A stretch of DNA of 64,000 nucleotides, taken from Cryphonectria parasitica EP155 (taxonomy: Eukaryota > Ascomycota > Sordariomycetes > Diaporthales > Cryphonectriaceae). Below, in pieces: positions 11,644-24,981 of the stretch. How positions within the stretch are numbered: position 1 is the stretch's first letter; each line of letters opens with the position of its first letter. The stretch covers positions 6,758,001 to 6,822,000 of the forward strand of contig NW_024468909.1 of assembly GCF_011745365.1 (NCBI RefSeq), read 5' to 3'. The translations under genes were made by a program, and so were the position numbers. The notes beneath the pieces were generated by a model that saw nothing but the letters and a program-made list of their open reading frames with translations, made no database searches and had not been told where the DNA came from.

Positions 11644-12301
11644 GAGAACAACAGGTCGTCGTCCTCGTTGCCGGCGTCGCTGTGGGAGGATTACCTGGGA
11701 GCACCAGGGGGAGGTTGATCGATCGATCCATGCTCTATCGTCTCTCGCCGTGGGGACCAGGTCGTGAGGAACTGTGTGCCTCTCAGCTTAAAAAAGGGGG
11801 GGGGGGGGGTAATCCTGACAAGACCTAGGAGAGGAAAGAGTGGGAGGACAGCAGGCGCAGTCTTGCAGGGAATTAATTGGGTGGAAGCATTTCTCATGAG
11901 GTAAAGCCAAACACCCAACCTTCCTTTTTCTCCGTCTTCATAACAGAAGAAGGAAGAAAAGGGGAAGGAAGGAAGCCTCGTGTACCGATGTTCTCGTCTC
12001 TCAAGACGCAATGATAGGAGAGAAAACATGGCATGCTTCGTTCACCTTGGCACATTGTGACTGTGTAGTGGACTCTCGCACCGGGAGCGCCGAAACTGTG
12101 CCCTTAGCGGTTCGTGTACGTCACCACTCATTCGCTCACTACTTCAGTATAAGCAATATCAAACTTTCCTTTTTGTCAGCCTTATTTAATGAGAGAAGAA
12201 AGGAACAAAAAGTAAAACATCTTCTACTCTCCTCTGTGAATCTCATGAGTCGTTTTCATTATAGTAGTAGTAGACTCACGGCAGCCTCACGCCTCATCAT
12301 C
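11644..12301. other. Intergenic, with a G14 tract
   Basis: Spacer between the KR-repeat gene and the 2H phosphoesterase, both on the plus strand. It holds a run of fourteen G at 11796-11809, then the leader of the next gene. No gene is supportable, although the frame upstream of 12302 stays open from an ATG at 12011. Confidence 0.6.
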
Positions 12302-13114
12302 ATGGACAGCACAGCAAAGGTAACCAGACCAGCACCAGCACCAGCACCGCCGACCTGGGCAGCCGTGACCGCACTGCACTCTTCTTCGCCTCCTCCTCCT
12401 CCTCCTTCACCACCACCTCCAGCTACAGCAGCTGTCCAGCCTCAAGCCAATCCCACAAGAAGAAGACCACGGTCCCCCTCCCGACGCCAGCCTCACCACC
12501 AGGACCAACGCCTCCAGCAGCCCATACGCTCCCATCCCCCCAGCAAAGAAGACAAGCAAGTCTACGTCCTCACCCTCCTCACCGACCAGCCCCACCACGC
12601 CCGCATGACCGCCCTCCGCAAGCAATACTTCCCACCACGTCTCAACAAGCTCAGCGCCCACATCACCCTCTTCCACGCCCTGCCATCGCACAAGCTGGCC
12701 TCGTCCGTCCTCCCGGCCCTGGAGCGCGTCGCGGCGCAGACGACGCCGTTCGAGGTGTGCGCCACGGGTCCCTTTCGTCTGCGCAGGGGGATCGCGATCG
12801 GGCTTGCTGGCGAGGGGCGGGCGAAGGCGGGCGAGGTGCATGGGCTGCTGCAGAGGGAATGGAGGGCGGAAGGGTGGTTGAGCGTGCAGGATGCTGCGGA
12901 GGGGTGGAGGGGCCATTATACGATCATGAACAAGGTCGAGGACGAGGGCGAGGTGGAACGGGCGCTGGGAGAGGTGAGGAGGGGGTGGAAGGGGGATGAT
13001 GTTGGCCGGGCGGAGGGGTTTGGGCTCTGGAGGTATGAGAGGGGGTGGTGGGTTTGGGAGAGGAGGTTTGCTTTCACTGGGGGCCAAGGCTCTCAGGTTT
13101 TGATGGACAGATAG
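12302..13114 (+). CDS. 2H phosphoesterase, 2'-5' RNA ligase-like
   Basis: A single exon encodes 270 residues. The two histidine signatures of the 2H superfamily are present: HITLFH at 120-125 and HYTIMNKV at 205-212, with usual spacing. Family members hydrolyse 2',3'-cyclic phosphates or join 2'-5' RNA ends; the substrate of this one is unknown. Residues 1-85 are a Pro/Ala/Arg-rich low-complexity extension (polyproline near 30-40) that probably lies outside the fold. I chose the ATG at 12302 because it has A at -3 and G at +4. In-frame ATGs at 12245 and 12011 would add 19 or 97 residues of no recognisable kind. A 287-residue antisense open frame over the gene is a shadow of its GC-rich codons. 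Confidence 0.85.
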   Translation: MDSTAKVTRPAPAPAPPTWAAVTALHSSSPPPPPPSPPPPATAAVQPQANPTRRRPRSPSRRQPHHQDQRLQQPIRSHPPSKEDKQVYVLTLLTDQPHHARMTALRKQYFPPRLNKLSAHITLFHALPSHKLASSVLPALERVAAQTTPFEVCATGPFRLRRGIAIGLAGEGRAKAGEVHGLLQREWRAEGWLSVQDAAEGWRGHYTIMNKVEDEGEVERALGEVRRGWKGDDVGRAEGFGLWRYERGWWVWERRFAFTGGQGSQVLMDR

Positions 13115-14171
13115 TGGTGGTGTCCATGTTTCAAAGGATGGTGTGTATGAGCTCGAGATGGTGGTAGGCATGCTTGATGTGCCTCTCTTCCTCACGACAG
13201 TCAAGATAACTGCCTCTCTGCAATGGCCCTCCTCTTCCTTTGGCAGGAAATCAGGCCAGAGATACATCACATCTCAATATAGACAATACTTACTCACTCA
13301 CGCCAAACCAACTTTGGGGAAACTGAAAGGAACGAGATTAACTCAAAGTAAGTCTACTGTCGAAATCAGGTGAGAAGACCATGCTACTGTTATGGAAAAA
13401 CAGCGAGCACGTGGCTCATCATCATTTTCCAAACTCAGAGGACAGCAGTAAAGATCAAACCACTTGTGCGCTCACCAAGTATAGAAAGGACAATGAAAAG
13501 AAGAAAAGAATCCCCCCCCCACAACCATATACATACATTCATACAGATGGAGATCACACGATCGTGCAGCCCCGCGGCACCCCGGCCAATGGGTAGATGA
13601 CTACATGAGTACAGTACGCAAGTACAAGCAGGCCGTCCTCTTTGGAAAGTAACTATGGAATACTCTCCTGCTGCTTGTACCAGAATACTTCTTTTCCATA
13701 TGTGTCCCTGCACCTCGCCCGAATCGGCCAGACGTGACACATCAGAGAGAGAAACCGTCCCTTATGGCTCATGGACAACACACCACATGCTGGCGTGACC
13801 AATGGCCTCGTTCTTGAGGCCATGAGAACTGAGAATGATAATGGTGGTGGTGGTGGTGGATACCGCGGAATACGTTCCATCATCATCCTTTTTGTGGAGG
13901 GAAGGAAAAAGTTGAGTCACAATAGAGGGAAAAAGAGAGGAGTGGCCCATGTGTCTGTGGTCTGTGTACGCCTCTCTGCAAGGTAAGGTCAGGTAGTGCC
14001 GGGCGCGATCGCCAGCGGGATGGGAAGGATGCTGGGGGGCGTTTTTGGGGAAAGGAGGGGCACAGCAGCAGGGGCAGAACCAGAACACACACACACACAC
14101 ACCTCACAGCAAGGTGACGACTTGCCAGTAGAGTCCAAGTGCGCTTCTCTGTGCTGGCTTCACTTTCTCCT

Positions 14172-14204
14172 TCTCCTCCTCCTCCTCCTCCTCCTCCTCC
14201 TCCT
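14172..14204. repeat. (TCC)n trinucleotide repeat
   Basis: A near-perfect TCC run of about eleven units in gene-free DNA. A complementary-type GAG/GGA run lies about 270 bp further on, near 14472-14495, so the two could pair as an imperfect inverted repeat. Confidence 0.9.
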
Positions 14205-17200
14205 CTACGAGAGGTCGTCTGGGTGCCATCTTTCGCAGAGATGAATGGGCCAGCGGGCCGGCTACTAGACGTGACGATCTTACAGCAGCCCACATTCAAG
14301 AGGAGGGGGCAGGCCTCCTTCGCTAGTCGAGGCCCGGCTCTGCAGGCGAGGGGGCCGCTGCAGGGACGCCACTTTCCAGCCTGTCATTTATGACGGACCA
14401 CTGAGAACAGACGCAGCTCGACCTGTCGGTTGGCTGTTTCGGAGTGTCATCACCATGCATGCATGCCTAGGACGAGGAGGAGGAGGAGGAGGAGAAGAAG
14501 AGGATTCCTTCGAGCTCCCGCCATCTTCGCATGAGAACGGCAGGTGAATAGGTGGTAATCCACGCAATCACCTTGTTGATCCTGGCCGCGATAGAGAGGT
14601 CTGGCCGTCTCGTTTGTGTGTTGATCTTTCTCTTTCTCTCCCTCCCTCTCTTCGACAGGACAAGCTCTGGAGAGCTGTCCAAGCGCCTACAGAGGCGGTC
14701 GCCGAAAATAGCAGCGGTGGCGTTCCGAGTCGAAAGCTTGAACTTGAATCCCCGCCCCCCTGTAGATACAATGCACATCAAATATATTAAGATACATCAG
14801 CTCTCTCTCTTTCTCTCTCTTTCCACAGCTCTGCAGGAAAGGGAGGTATTCCAAATCCTCCTCTCCCTGGCCAACCCCCCCCCCCCTCCTCTTCGATATG
14901 ACATCTCGTCTGCACGGACACTGATGAGGTTCTTCTCGGGCCAGAAAGCAAGCAACTTCTCCGCGCAGCAGGCCACGGGGCACGCATATCATTTTCGTTT
15001 GGAGCATACTCGAAATCCTACCGTATGGTGTGTGGCTTGACAGGGGTTGCCGTGTTGCTAGCCCAGGATTGTTGTTGGCTTGGTCTTAGCCAAAAGTCTT
15101 CACGATGTCTCCTCCTCGTGCCTGAGCGCTAGATGGAGGGACTTTGCCCGAGTGTCCTTCGGTACTTCCCGCCGGGTGTGTTGATTGGCGCATCCGGACG
15201 AGCCCTTTGACTTTGACCGATCTAAAAGGCATGAGTTGGCCTGACTTTTCCTTTGGGGAGGGAAAGAAAGAGCAGTGCTCCAAACCTGTGTCCCAGCCTG
15301 TGCCGTGTGACGTGTGCTGGACAAGGAAATAGACTCGGGAGAATCCGATCCCTGTTCTGCCTCCGATCGATTCAGGGCAAGAACAGCCGCCCGAAAGATT
15401 AAGACAAGACACACAAGGACAGAGAGACAGTCGTCGTAAAGCAAATCACGGTGAGTGGTGGCGAGCGGAGAAGGCGAAAGTCAAAAGGAGGACGGACCCT
15501 CACAAGGACAAGTCGCAGGCTTTCTTTCAGCCTTATGGCCTAGGCTCAAACCTCCCGTCTGATATTGCTTTACGCCAGATCGAATGCTCCGAAATAAGAG
15601 AGAAAATCAGCAGTCTTGCTACTTTCAAGTGAACACACCTTTGTCCCAAGAGAAGCTTCTCCTGATGGGAGCGGGAATTTCCTGTCCCCCCTCCCCCCCT
15701 CTCTCTATCTCTCAAGGGTTCCAAAGAAAGAAAAGAAAGAAAGAAAGAAGAAGAAAAAAACCCCCCCCCTGCGTGGAAATGAGCAAATGACAGCACGACA
15801 AGGTCTACTCCCTGATTTGGAAAGGTCCCAAGGAGTTGAACCGTGGCCGCATATGCACGAGTGCGGTCCAGTACCTCGTAGATGCCGCAAGCTCGATATT
15901 GGCACCCACTGACCACTACCGCCTCGAGGCGTTGATCATACAAAATGCTGCAGCATCTCCCTGGACAACCTTTGCAACGGAAGATTTGCTGATAAACCAC
16001 GATAATAAGGTTACCCTGCCCGGCATGTCTGAGACATGGGTTGACGAGACTCGAGAGGGCTCATCTGTCTCTCGCAAAAGCACAAGCTATAGCATAGGTG
16101 GTATCCTCCTTGCCAGTTTGGCCCCCTCATTCGAGGAGACGTTGGGGGTGAGCACTTGCACGACCTGGCTCGTTGTGGTTGGCTAATTGCTCCGTAGCAG
16201 ATGCAGATGGCATGTCTAAGGCGCTCAGGCGAGGGCACGGCTTGTGCATGTGCATGTGCGTGTGTGTGCGTGTGTGTGCCTGTGTGCAATGTGGCAGCCT
16301 CAGGTCTAGCTGGCAAATACAGTTTTGCCAGCCCATCGTCGTCAGCGAGTGACAAGATAAGAACAAGACAACAGGCTGTTTATGCATTAGCCATCAACAA
16401 CAACTGCAACTACATCATCATCATCATCATCATCATCAATAGCATCATCACCTGCAGCATGCAAGCAATCCGTGGACCTGTGACCATCGTCCACATCATG
16501 CTTGTCCATCCAGAAAGCAGGCCACCCAGAGCCAAGGAAAAGGGATCGAACAGTCCATCGAGACACACTCATACACACACACTCAAGAGAGCGAGAATGA
16601 AATGCAATAGGGGTGGTCGGCCGTTGGATCTAGATCGGGCCCAACCTCAGCTAGAGGCATGATTAGCGCCTCTGGGGTCGATGGTCTCATGATCTTTGTT
16701 GGATCCCGAAATGGCCGCTGATCCTTGAGCTCCTTGTGCAGCTTTTGCCTGCTTGGAATGCTCTAGGAGCCAGGGGGGGGGGAGGGGCTGCCTCTACCAC
16801 ATCACTGTGCAGGTTACGGAGCGCAGTAAGAGGTGCTGTGTCTGCAGGACGGGATTGGTGCAGCAGGTGGCCTGCCTCTCTCTGTCTCCTCAAGTCGACG
16901 ACTTTTTTCTGACACATGTCAATCGTCGAGCTCTCAAGAGCGCGCTGATTCGCCAGAGGGGATATGGTAGGACAAAATCAGGGAGCACAAGGAAGCTTTC
17001 TCCTTAAGAGGGCTGAAAGCTGGGTACAATTCTTCTGTAACATAGGAGAGGTGGGTGAACGCTTGGCTTGTCGACGATGTTCTGTTTCGCTAGTGTCGTC
17101 ATCCTCTGGGGGAGAAGCATTTGCTCGCCATGAAAAAACAGTAGAAGACGCTCTTGGAGGGGAGGAAGAAGAAGTGGAAAACACGAGCGCATAGGAGCTG

Positions 17201-20200
17201 TCTGGCTGTCCACGCGGCGGGCCGATCCTCCCGGATCTGCTCAACAAAGCCCTCGACGGTCAAGGGGGAATGGGAAGAGGGGCAGAGTGCTGTCTTTTGA
17301 CCTGTTCTCTGGAGAACGGTTCAGGTACGTTCGAACAGCCAATGTAAACAGGAGACCTCTCACTACCAAAAACCGTAAATGAAAATTCGTGTCGAGCATC
17401 GTCTGGCTTTTTGAAAGTGACGCATGCCCCACCACCACGGGAACGGCAAGAGCGACCGGCACCCCTCTAAGACTCCAGACCCACGCGAGGATTGGTTCCG
17501 TTCCAGCGTTTCACTGGCACAGACCATTAGAGCATCTCCCCAACGCCCCTCCAGGCCCCCTGGTTACCACAGGCGCCAATGCCCCGCCTCCTGCGTACGT
17601 CTTAGAGGACACATACAAGACACCAAGAAACAGCGCAGGAGCCTGGCAGCAGCGTTTTGATATAAAAATGTATGGGGATGTTTCTTCATGTTGATTAACT
17701 TCCTCAAGACTTGCACGAGGCGAATCAAGCTCAGCGGCTGCCGAATCACCCTCACAGGTATTCAATGGCTGGTGGTCGTGGTGATGGATGGAACCATCTG
17801 CAGAGCTTCATCGTTCCGGGAAGAGGGGGGGAGCTCTCCAGAGATTGCACTGCATGTGTGCTGGCGGGGTGTTCCATGTCACTACTAAGAGGGGCAGGAA
17901 GGGACGCTTCCAGTTCACCTGTGCCCCAACTGGCTGGGCACACCACCTGGCGCCGCATCCCCCCCCCCCCCCTTCCTTTCAGTGTTCTGCCTGTCTGGGT
18001 ATCCGAGGACTGGCACACCTGTACACCACAGGACCTGTAGACGTCAAGGACTTTTGACATGGGCTGCTGTTGTAGTTTCTGTTCTAGGAGGGACCAGACC
18101 ACGCTAGGAAGATCAGCAACGAAGCCCTGGTAAGCCCTCGATTTGGGACTTCTGATTGGAGAGAGTCGAGAGATCTCCGTTGGTCTGATCTATGGCTGGC
18201 TGATCCTGCTTGGCGGCTGTTGACTTGACCACTGCCAGGCGGGGCCTCGCGCGAGCAATGCAGGTAATAGGTACTATGTAATTGTATTCCCCCCCGTCCT
18301 GGAAGGGTTGCGTTTCCGGAACTCAATCCTTGGTCACAAGCCCGGCAGATGGCGGCTCTAGTAATGTAACAGGCTCGAAGCAGCTGCGACTCGTTTTGGA
18401 GAAGGGGAGGAAAAACAAAGACGGGATGGACCCCTCTTGGAGGAAGAATGAGCCTATGGGAGAGAAAGAGAGAGGATCATCGATAGCCATCCCACACGGG
18501 ACTGGCTGTCGAGGGGAACTCCTTTACCATTGTGCAGGTGCAGTAGTCCACTTGGATTTCTTTGGATCGTACGATTTTTTGACTTGATGTGCACAAGCCC
18601 TCTGGGCATTCCCAGGTACCATAGTGTCCCCTCGCCCTGTGATGGGGCCTCTGCAAGATGGTTCATCCTCGTTCGGAGTGGTTCTCGGGTTGCGTCAGTG
18701 GTGCCTAATTTCAATTCGAAAACCAGGAAAAGAAAGGGAAAATAAGATAACGAAAAAAAGAAAAAAAATCTATTTCAACCTCACTCAGACCCAAAAACAA
18801 CGTACTATGTAACCATAGTAGAAGCCTGACAAAAGTAACGGCCACGTACGTCCGTCTCGAGGATTGATGGCCCAGACCACACATCAGCGGCTGATTACTT
18901 TTTCAGGCCCACCAGCCTCAACGGGTGACAATGACCCTCATTTTCTCTCATCTGTCTCTTGGGTGCCAGCAAAAACCCTTCTTCACTCGTAATAGTACTG
19001 TACTTACTCCTTAAGCGACCCAGCGACTCAGGACCGCTACGGGATCGGGTCGCCCACTCGAAGCCTCCGCCGCCTTGGACCGGCCGCTCAGGTCGTTTTA
19101 GCGCACCCCCGGCTGACTCCAAAATAAAAAGAAGAAGAAAAAATCCAACCAAAAGAACCGAGACGGCCGGCCGAGATGGGGCCCCATCGAAAAAAACAGA
19201 GCACATGACCCTTTACGTGACCTTTATGGGCCCCAAGACTCCATTCCCGCGCGCAGCTGGTTGGACCCACTGGACGCTAAGCTCCGTTCAGCGCATGCGC
19301 ATGCTCAAGCTCAAACCACAGGTTGTTAGGGGGAGGGGCGGCGTTCGTACCGTTCATCTGGGTTACGGACAGGTACCACGCAGCAGCAGCAAGCATGAGA
19401 AGAAGGATTGATACCGCGGGCACCCACTCGTGCACATGTGTGATTTTCATCCCCCCCCTTCAAGCAGCGTCATGCCTTTTCTCCAGGAACGCCTCAACAG
19501 CGTATATGGCCCAGGAAATAAATAATACCGTAGTATGCCGGGGGAAATGGATGGATGACCGTCTTCATTGATCAAATCCCTCCCCTCCTTGAATGCTAGC
19601 AGTAATAATCTGTGGAGGAAACCATGGATAAAAGAAACTTCCCTCTTGTGAAGTAGAAAGGTGAGACAGGTCATTGCTTTGGGCCCTCACCGGTGGACAA
19701 GACCAGAGCCGTTGTAAGAGGAATGGTCGCTGAAAACGGCCGGAATGGGGGAATGAATAGCTGAAACGCAAAAGAATGAGTGAGGCGGGCGATATCTCAG
19801 ATCTGCAGAAACCCGTTCCACAGCAACCTCTGTCGTTATCTCGTGGTTCACAAGTGGGCTGAGGCGAGGACGTCAGGTATCATGCAAACAGCTCCTGTTT
19901 AAATAATATAAGCCCTCGACAAGACGAGAGGAAAAAAGAATGAAAGGGGATGGATGGGATCTGGCAAAGGCGGTTGTTGGCGGGGAACGGATGCTTCCAT
20001 GAGGCTATTCTCATGATCATCCCGGCCATCCTCCATCCTTTCCCCCAGCTATTTTGGTCGGCCAGCGGCAGACACAGACCCTCACTACCAAGAGAGACGT
20101 ACCATGCAAGCTATGGTACTCAGGTACTATTGTAGCGCTTCAGCATCCAGGGGTAGGGGTAGGACTGCTGGGTCCTCCCATTCCAACGCCTCTCCCTTGC

Positions 20201-22026
20201 CTAGCAGCCTAGCACCTCTGGCCAGGGTACGTCACACCTGAACGAGCGAATTGGAGGGGTACGAGCAGAAAAGAAGTCACCAGGTCAACTTTAGAAGGGG
20301 TGGAGGACCCGAGGTCTGCTGGGTACAAGTTCTGCAGCGTCGAGATGCAGCTATTTCTCGTCGAGTCTCCTTTTGCTGCTACCTTACTGCAATGCACTGT
20401 AATTCCGTAGTAGTAATGATAGTAACAGTAGTTCCGCTGCATCACACGATCAAAAAGGAAACGAGGCGCCAATTCCAGCTCAAGTCGCGGAAATTCCACT
20501 CACTTTCCCTCTCGGATCCCAGTCCTCTTTTCGCGATCTTCCCACACATCCTTTTTTCCCTCTCTTTTTCTGTTTCCCCTTTCCCGTCTTCTTAACGATC
20601 CAACAAAAATTGACTTCCCTGCCTCGCCTGCCCACCCACCTGCAGAGCCAGCCCAGCCCGTATTCACGAAACATTGTTACAGCCGCAGCAGCCGTTCTTT
20701 TCCCTCCTTCACCACCAACGACCGACCCCTTCCAACCACCACTTTTCCAACATCGAGACCGAGACTTTCTGGTTCGCAACATTACCCACTACCACCTCAT
20801 CCTAACCTCCACCCCCCCCCCCCCTTCTATCAGCAGACATCGAGATAGCTTCCCCTGTCTACTACTACCAAATTCGCAACTCTCCGAGAGGTCCCCTCAC
20901 CTGGACATCTGACCTGACGTGTACCTCTCATCCAGCCACTGTTTCTGTCTCGTACTCAGTACATACCTGCTCAGGACCCTTTTGAGTGGGCCGCCCTGGA
21001 CGATACAACCTCTGTTTCTCTCACCTCACCTCTCACCTCATCAATCCCGTGCGGTCTGCCTGGTTAATACCATCGTAAGTCCCGATTCCACGAGGCCATT
21101 CGTGTTCCCTGCCCTGCGGCTCTCCCTTCCCTGGGCTCGCCCATGACCACCCACCCCCCTATCCATTTATGTCCTTCCTATCCCCGCCCAGGCCAGGTAT
21201 GCTCGTCAACAAGCCTGCACCTCCCACACATCCTGGACACATAGTTCTCAACCCGCCTCTCCTAAGCATACCATAACGAGTACCTCGATAGCGAGGAGGG
21301 GTGTCCAGGTCTTGTATAAACGAGGCAGCCTGGCTGTAACATCTGTGGTTGAGCATCCCTGTACCTGCAGTGTTCCTACCCCGTACAACTACTACTCCTC
21401 TCCCTCCTTGTTCCTGTTCCCTATCCCTGACCCCAACGGGGCCTAACCTTTTTACCTCGAACCTTCAGAACCCACTACCACCCGCTATCCACCCACCACA
21501 GGCCGTCCTCAACACGACCTCAGCCTCGCCCTGGTCTATCTTCACTCGACCTTCGACGACGTGTGATTGTTTTCGATACACCATCCATATCAGAGCTAGG
21601 CACACACAAGACACAGAACAAGTTGCCACCTCATCTCGTTCGTCACACCTTACCCACACGCTCAGCTGCGCTTGAACTACCAGCTGCTGTGCAGATCCAA
21701 GAGACGTCAATGTTAACGAAGCTTTCTTGTCAAGAAATCTAGAAAATCGTTCCTAGCCTACAAGAACTACTATGAAACTCAATTCCTAGTCATTCCTTGA
21801 CAGCATCGTAAGTCCCTATTCAGACATTTGATTATTGCATTTCCAGCTCGTTTGCCCCTCTGCCTGCCTAGCTTGAAGCTGGCGCGCGCAGGAGCCAGCT
21901 GCGTGCCCCTCATCCCGTGTCGACCTACGTCGTCAATTCACCCCGCCTTTTGCCTAGCTCTGCTGGTCACGATGTCCCCCCCCCCCCCTTTCCCCCCGCG
22001 TCAACCTGACGAGCTCCAATTTGGCG

Positions 22027-22028
<2 letters not shown>

Positions 22029-22066
<38 letters not shown>
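22029..22066. repeat. (GT)19 microsatellite
   Basis: A perfect dinucleotide run of about 38 bp in the presumed leader or promoter of the GSK-3 gene. It lies 40 bp downstream of a C13 tract (21976-21988). Confidence 0.9.
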
Positions 22067-22067
<1 letters not shown>

Positions 22068-23469
22068 CCGCACCACCCTGAGGTACATCGTCCTGCACAC
22101 TCTGCCATTCCATTCCAGATAACGTCACAAACCCTACCTACCTGCCTGTGTGTACCAATTCAGTTTTGCACCAGTCGGGTACACGAGAGTTTCTTCCCAA
22201 ACCAGACAGCCTTGTGATGGGTAAGGTATCCACAATTACCTGCAACCCACGATCTCATCATCATCAACGCACCTCCTGCAGCAAGCCAGCAAGCCAGTCA
22301 GTCCATCTGCGACGCGGAAAGAACCACGCTTGGTATGAGCGCTCAGTCACCATTCATCGGTACACCACTGTCAGACTTGTTTCTCATACACGCCACTGGT
22401 CCTGCGGTTGCCGCCTGGCTTGAATCTTAGCATCACATCAAGACCCAGCTCCAACTCATGACCCCATCCTCTCTGGACAGCGAACTTTTGCATTGCGTGC
22501 AAACTCGAACGCAAGGCAAGGCTGCCTTCCACTGCTCGAGATTTGAAGCTTTGAACAGCCTGTTTGCCTGTTGTGTCCCGGGGTCATCAGTTGGATTGGG
22601 TTTGGTTTGGGCTTGGCTTGGCTGCGGGTTCTGCAAAGCCCCTAGGCCGAGCGGTTTGAAAGCTTAGTGTCCCGCGTTAGGGACCTTGGGCTGCACTCTC
22701 CCTCTGGCGGCCAGGGTCGCTTGGCCACTGGTTCCTGGCACTTGGTCACGGTCACAGTCATCTTTGCCTTGTCCCAATCGCCCTAATTTCTACTGGATCC
22801 CCGTTTCCAAGCTGTGTTGCTTCCCTTCCCCACCCTTCGACCGTCATCGTCTTTTCCCTTTTCTCCTAGACATCTCGTGGCACATGGTCAATCTTCATTT
22901 TCTTTTCTCGACTCCATCTCGCTCCACTCTTCTGGCATATTCCTGCCATTCTTGACCTCGACCGCGCTGCAATTCTAACCGTCGCCATAGACTGATTGAA
23001 ACAGGTTCCATTTACGACCCTGCGCGACAAACATTGATTGCCGCATCCCTCAGCCCTCCTCGACCTGCTCCCCCCGCAGCAGCAGCAACAATCAACAAAT
23101 AAACCTACCTTGCGAGCTGCTCTCTCTCCGACAAATCAAGTACGACACAACACAACCCGTCGGTTGATTGATTGACCAAAAGAAGAAAAACATATCATTC
23201 CCTTCTCTTCTTGAAAAGAAGTGCGTCCATTCAACAACGCAATCCTTAAGCACTGCCAGTACAAATCTTCGCACACGGGTCAGAGCGGTTGCTGCTAGAC
23301 CCGTCAAAGAACTATTTAAATCGCACCCCTCCCTGTGACAATCTCGACGCTCGCCCATCACGGCCCAACTCAGGTGTCCATCTGTTTCGGCTTCCTGTTC
23401 AGGCCTTGATCTTCCTTACAAGACCATTGATTTCGCCAAGCGGTAGCACCACCAGACTTGGCATTCAAG

Positions 23470-24981
23470 ATGGCACAGAACCGCCCCGCAGCGTTCAACA
23501 ACCTGCGGATGGGAGGTGAGCAATCTAAATAGAGATGATTGATACCTTCTTACTTGGTTGTCGTTTGCTAACACCTCTTCCCCAGAGGTCATCAAGGAGA
23601 AGGTGCAAGATGGTGTTACCGGCGAGACGAGAGAACTCGCATACACCCAATGCAAGATTGTTGGAAATGGTTCCTTTGGTGTCGTTTTCCAAACCAAGCT
23701 GTCCCCTTCCAACGAGGACGCCGCGATCAAGCGCGTCCTCCAGGACAAGCGATTCAAGGTACGCAGCTTGATGCGGGCTAGCGGGGCCGTGCTGACCACA
23801 TGACAGAATCGTGAGCTGCAAATCATGCGCATCGTTCGCCATCCCAACATCGTACAGTTGAAGGCGTTCTATTACTCCAACGGCGAGCGCGTATGTGTCC
23901 AGCAGACCCATTCTAGATTTCGCCTCATTGCTGACACCCATGCAGAAGGATGAAGTGTATCTCAACCTCGTCCAGGAGTACGTCCCTGAGACTGTCTACC
24001 GAGCCTCTCGATTCTTCAACAAGATGAAGACAACCATGCCCATCCTCGAGGTCAAGCTATACATCTACCAGCTCTTCCGAGCCCTGGCCTATATTCACTC
24101 CCAAGGCATCTGCCATCGTGATATCAAGCCACAGAATCTCCTCCTCGATCCCAACAGTGGCATACTGAAGCTGTGCGATTTCGGCAGCGCAAAGATCCTG
24201 GTCGAGAATGAGCCCAACGTCTCTTACATTTGCTCGCGTTACTACCGGGCACCAGAGCTCATCTTCGGTGCCACTAACTACACCACCAAGATTGGTAAGG
24301 GACCCTCTCTTTCACCATCCAGTGCGATTTGATGAAGCTGACGAGATGTTTCTTTCTTTTTTCTTTGCAGATGTGTGGTCTACTGGTTGCGTCATGGCTG
24401 AGTTGATGCTGGGTCAGCCTCTGTTCCCTGGCGAGTCTGGCATCGATCAATTGGTGGAGATCATCAAGGTTTTGGGTACGCCCACGCGCGAACAGATCCG
24501 AACCATGAACCCAAACTACATGGAGCACAAGTTCCCCCAGATCAAGCCTCATCCCTTCAGCAAGGTCTTCCGGAAGGCCGACGCGAATGCGATCGACCTG
24601 ATCAGCAAGCTGCTCGAGTATACCCCGACCGAGCGTCTCAGCGCAATCGATGCGATGGTCCACCCCTTCTTCGACGAGCTGCGCGACCCGAACACCAAAT
24701 TCCCTGATTCCAGGCACCAAACTGGCCAGCTGAAGGATCTGCCTCCACTGTTCAACTTCAATCGACATGGTGAGATTTTTTTCTCTCTCTTTTCCTTGGA
24801 GACAAATATTAGCGCCTTTAGTCTCGTATAACTAACATGATTCGCAGAACTGTCTATCGCCCCCGCACTGAACGACAGACTGGTACCCCCTCACGTTAGG
24901 GATGAATTGAAAGCCAAGGGGCTTGACATGTTCAACTTCGTACCTCTGTCCAAGGACGAGATGATGGCAAAGCTTGATTGA
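23470..24981 (+). CDS. GSK3: Glycogen synthase kinase 3 family protein kinase
   Basis: Six exons (23470-23515, 23586-23758, 23807-23890, 23946-24294, 24371-24769, 24848-24981) give 394 residues, the usual length in filamentous ascomycetes. All kinase landmarks are present: glycine loop GNGSFG (42-47), VAIK-type lysine 64 in [13 protein letters not shown] (158-165), DFG (179-181) and APE in RYYRAPE (199-205). The activation-loop tyrosine typical of GSK-3 is Tyr195 in VSYICSRYY. The family phosphorylates primed Ser/Thr sites and acts in growth, stress and development; the fungal GSK-3/Gsk1/Fgk3 orthologues fit best. Introns are 48-78 bp. A very long pyrimidine-rich leader with several upstream ATGs lies 5', so translation may be controlled through the leader. 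Confidence 0.97.

Larger units (their letters stand above)
13115..23469. other. Ten-kilobase gene-free region and GSK-3 leader
   Basis: No recognisable protein gene lies in more than 10 kb. Open frames are short, conflicting and low-complexity. The region is dense in simple repeats: (AC)10 near 14084-14103, (TCC)n at 14172-14204, GAG repeats near 14474, TG-rich sequence near 16240-16280, CAT repeats at 16413-16439 and (GT)19 at 22029-22066. Oligo-C tracts lie at 13512-13520, 14875-14886, 15761-15769, 17959-17972, 20812-20824 and 21976-21988. From about 20.5 kb the plus strand is strongly pyrimidine-rich, as expected of a fungal promoter and 5' leader, and it leads into the kinase. Candidate leader splice donors GTAAGT are at 21075 and 21808. 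Long non-coding transcripts are possible, but nothing here proves one. Confidence 0.55.

Noticed and set aside
12011..12301. Upstream ATGs (12011, 12245) as the start of the 2H phosphoesterase
   Set aside because: The added residues show no motif and the context at 12302 is better; 12245 remains possible.
12407..13270. 287-residue minus-strand open frame
   Set aside because: It is antisense to the 2H phosphoesterase, whose catalytic motifs are on the plus strand.
22645..22670. GGCCGAGCGGTTTGAAAGC, resembling the D-arm of a Leu/Ser tRNA
   Set aside because: No matching acceptor stem, anticodon arm or B box follows at the right distance.
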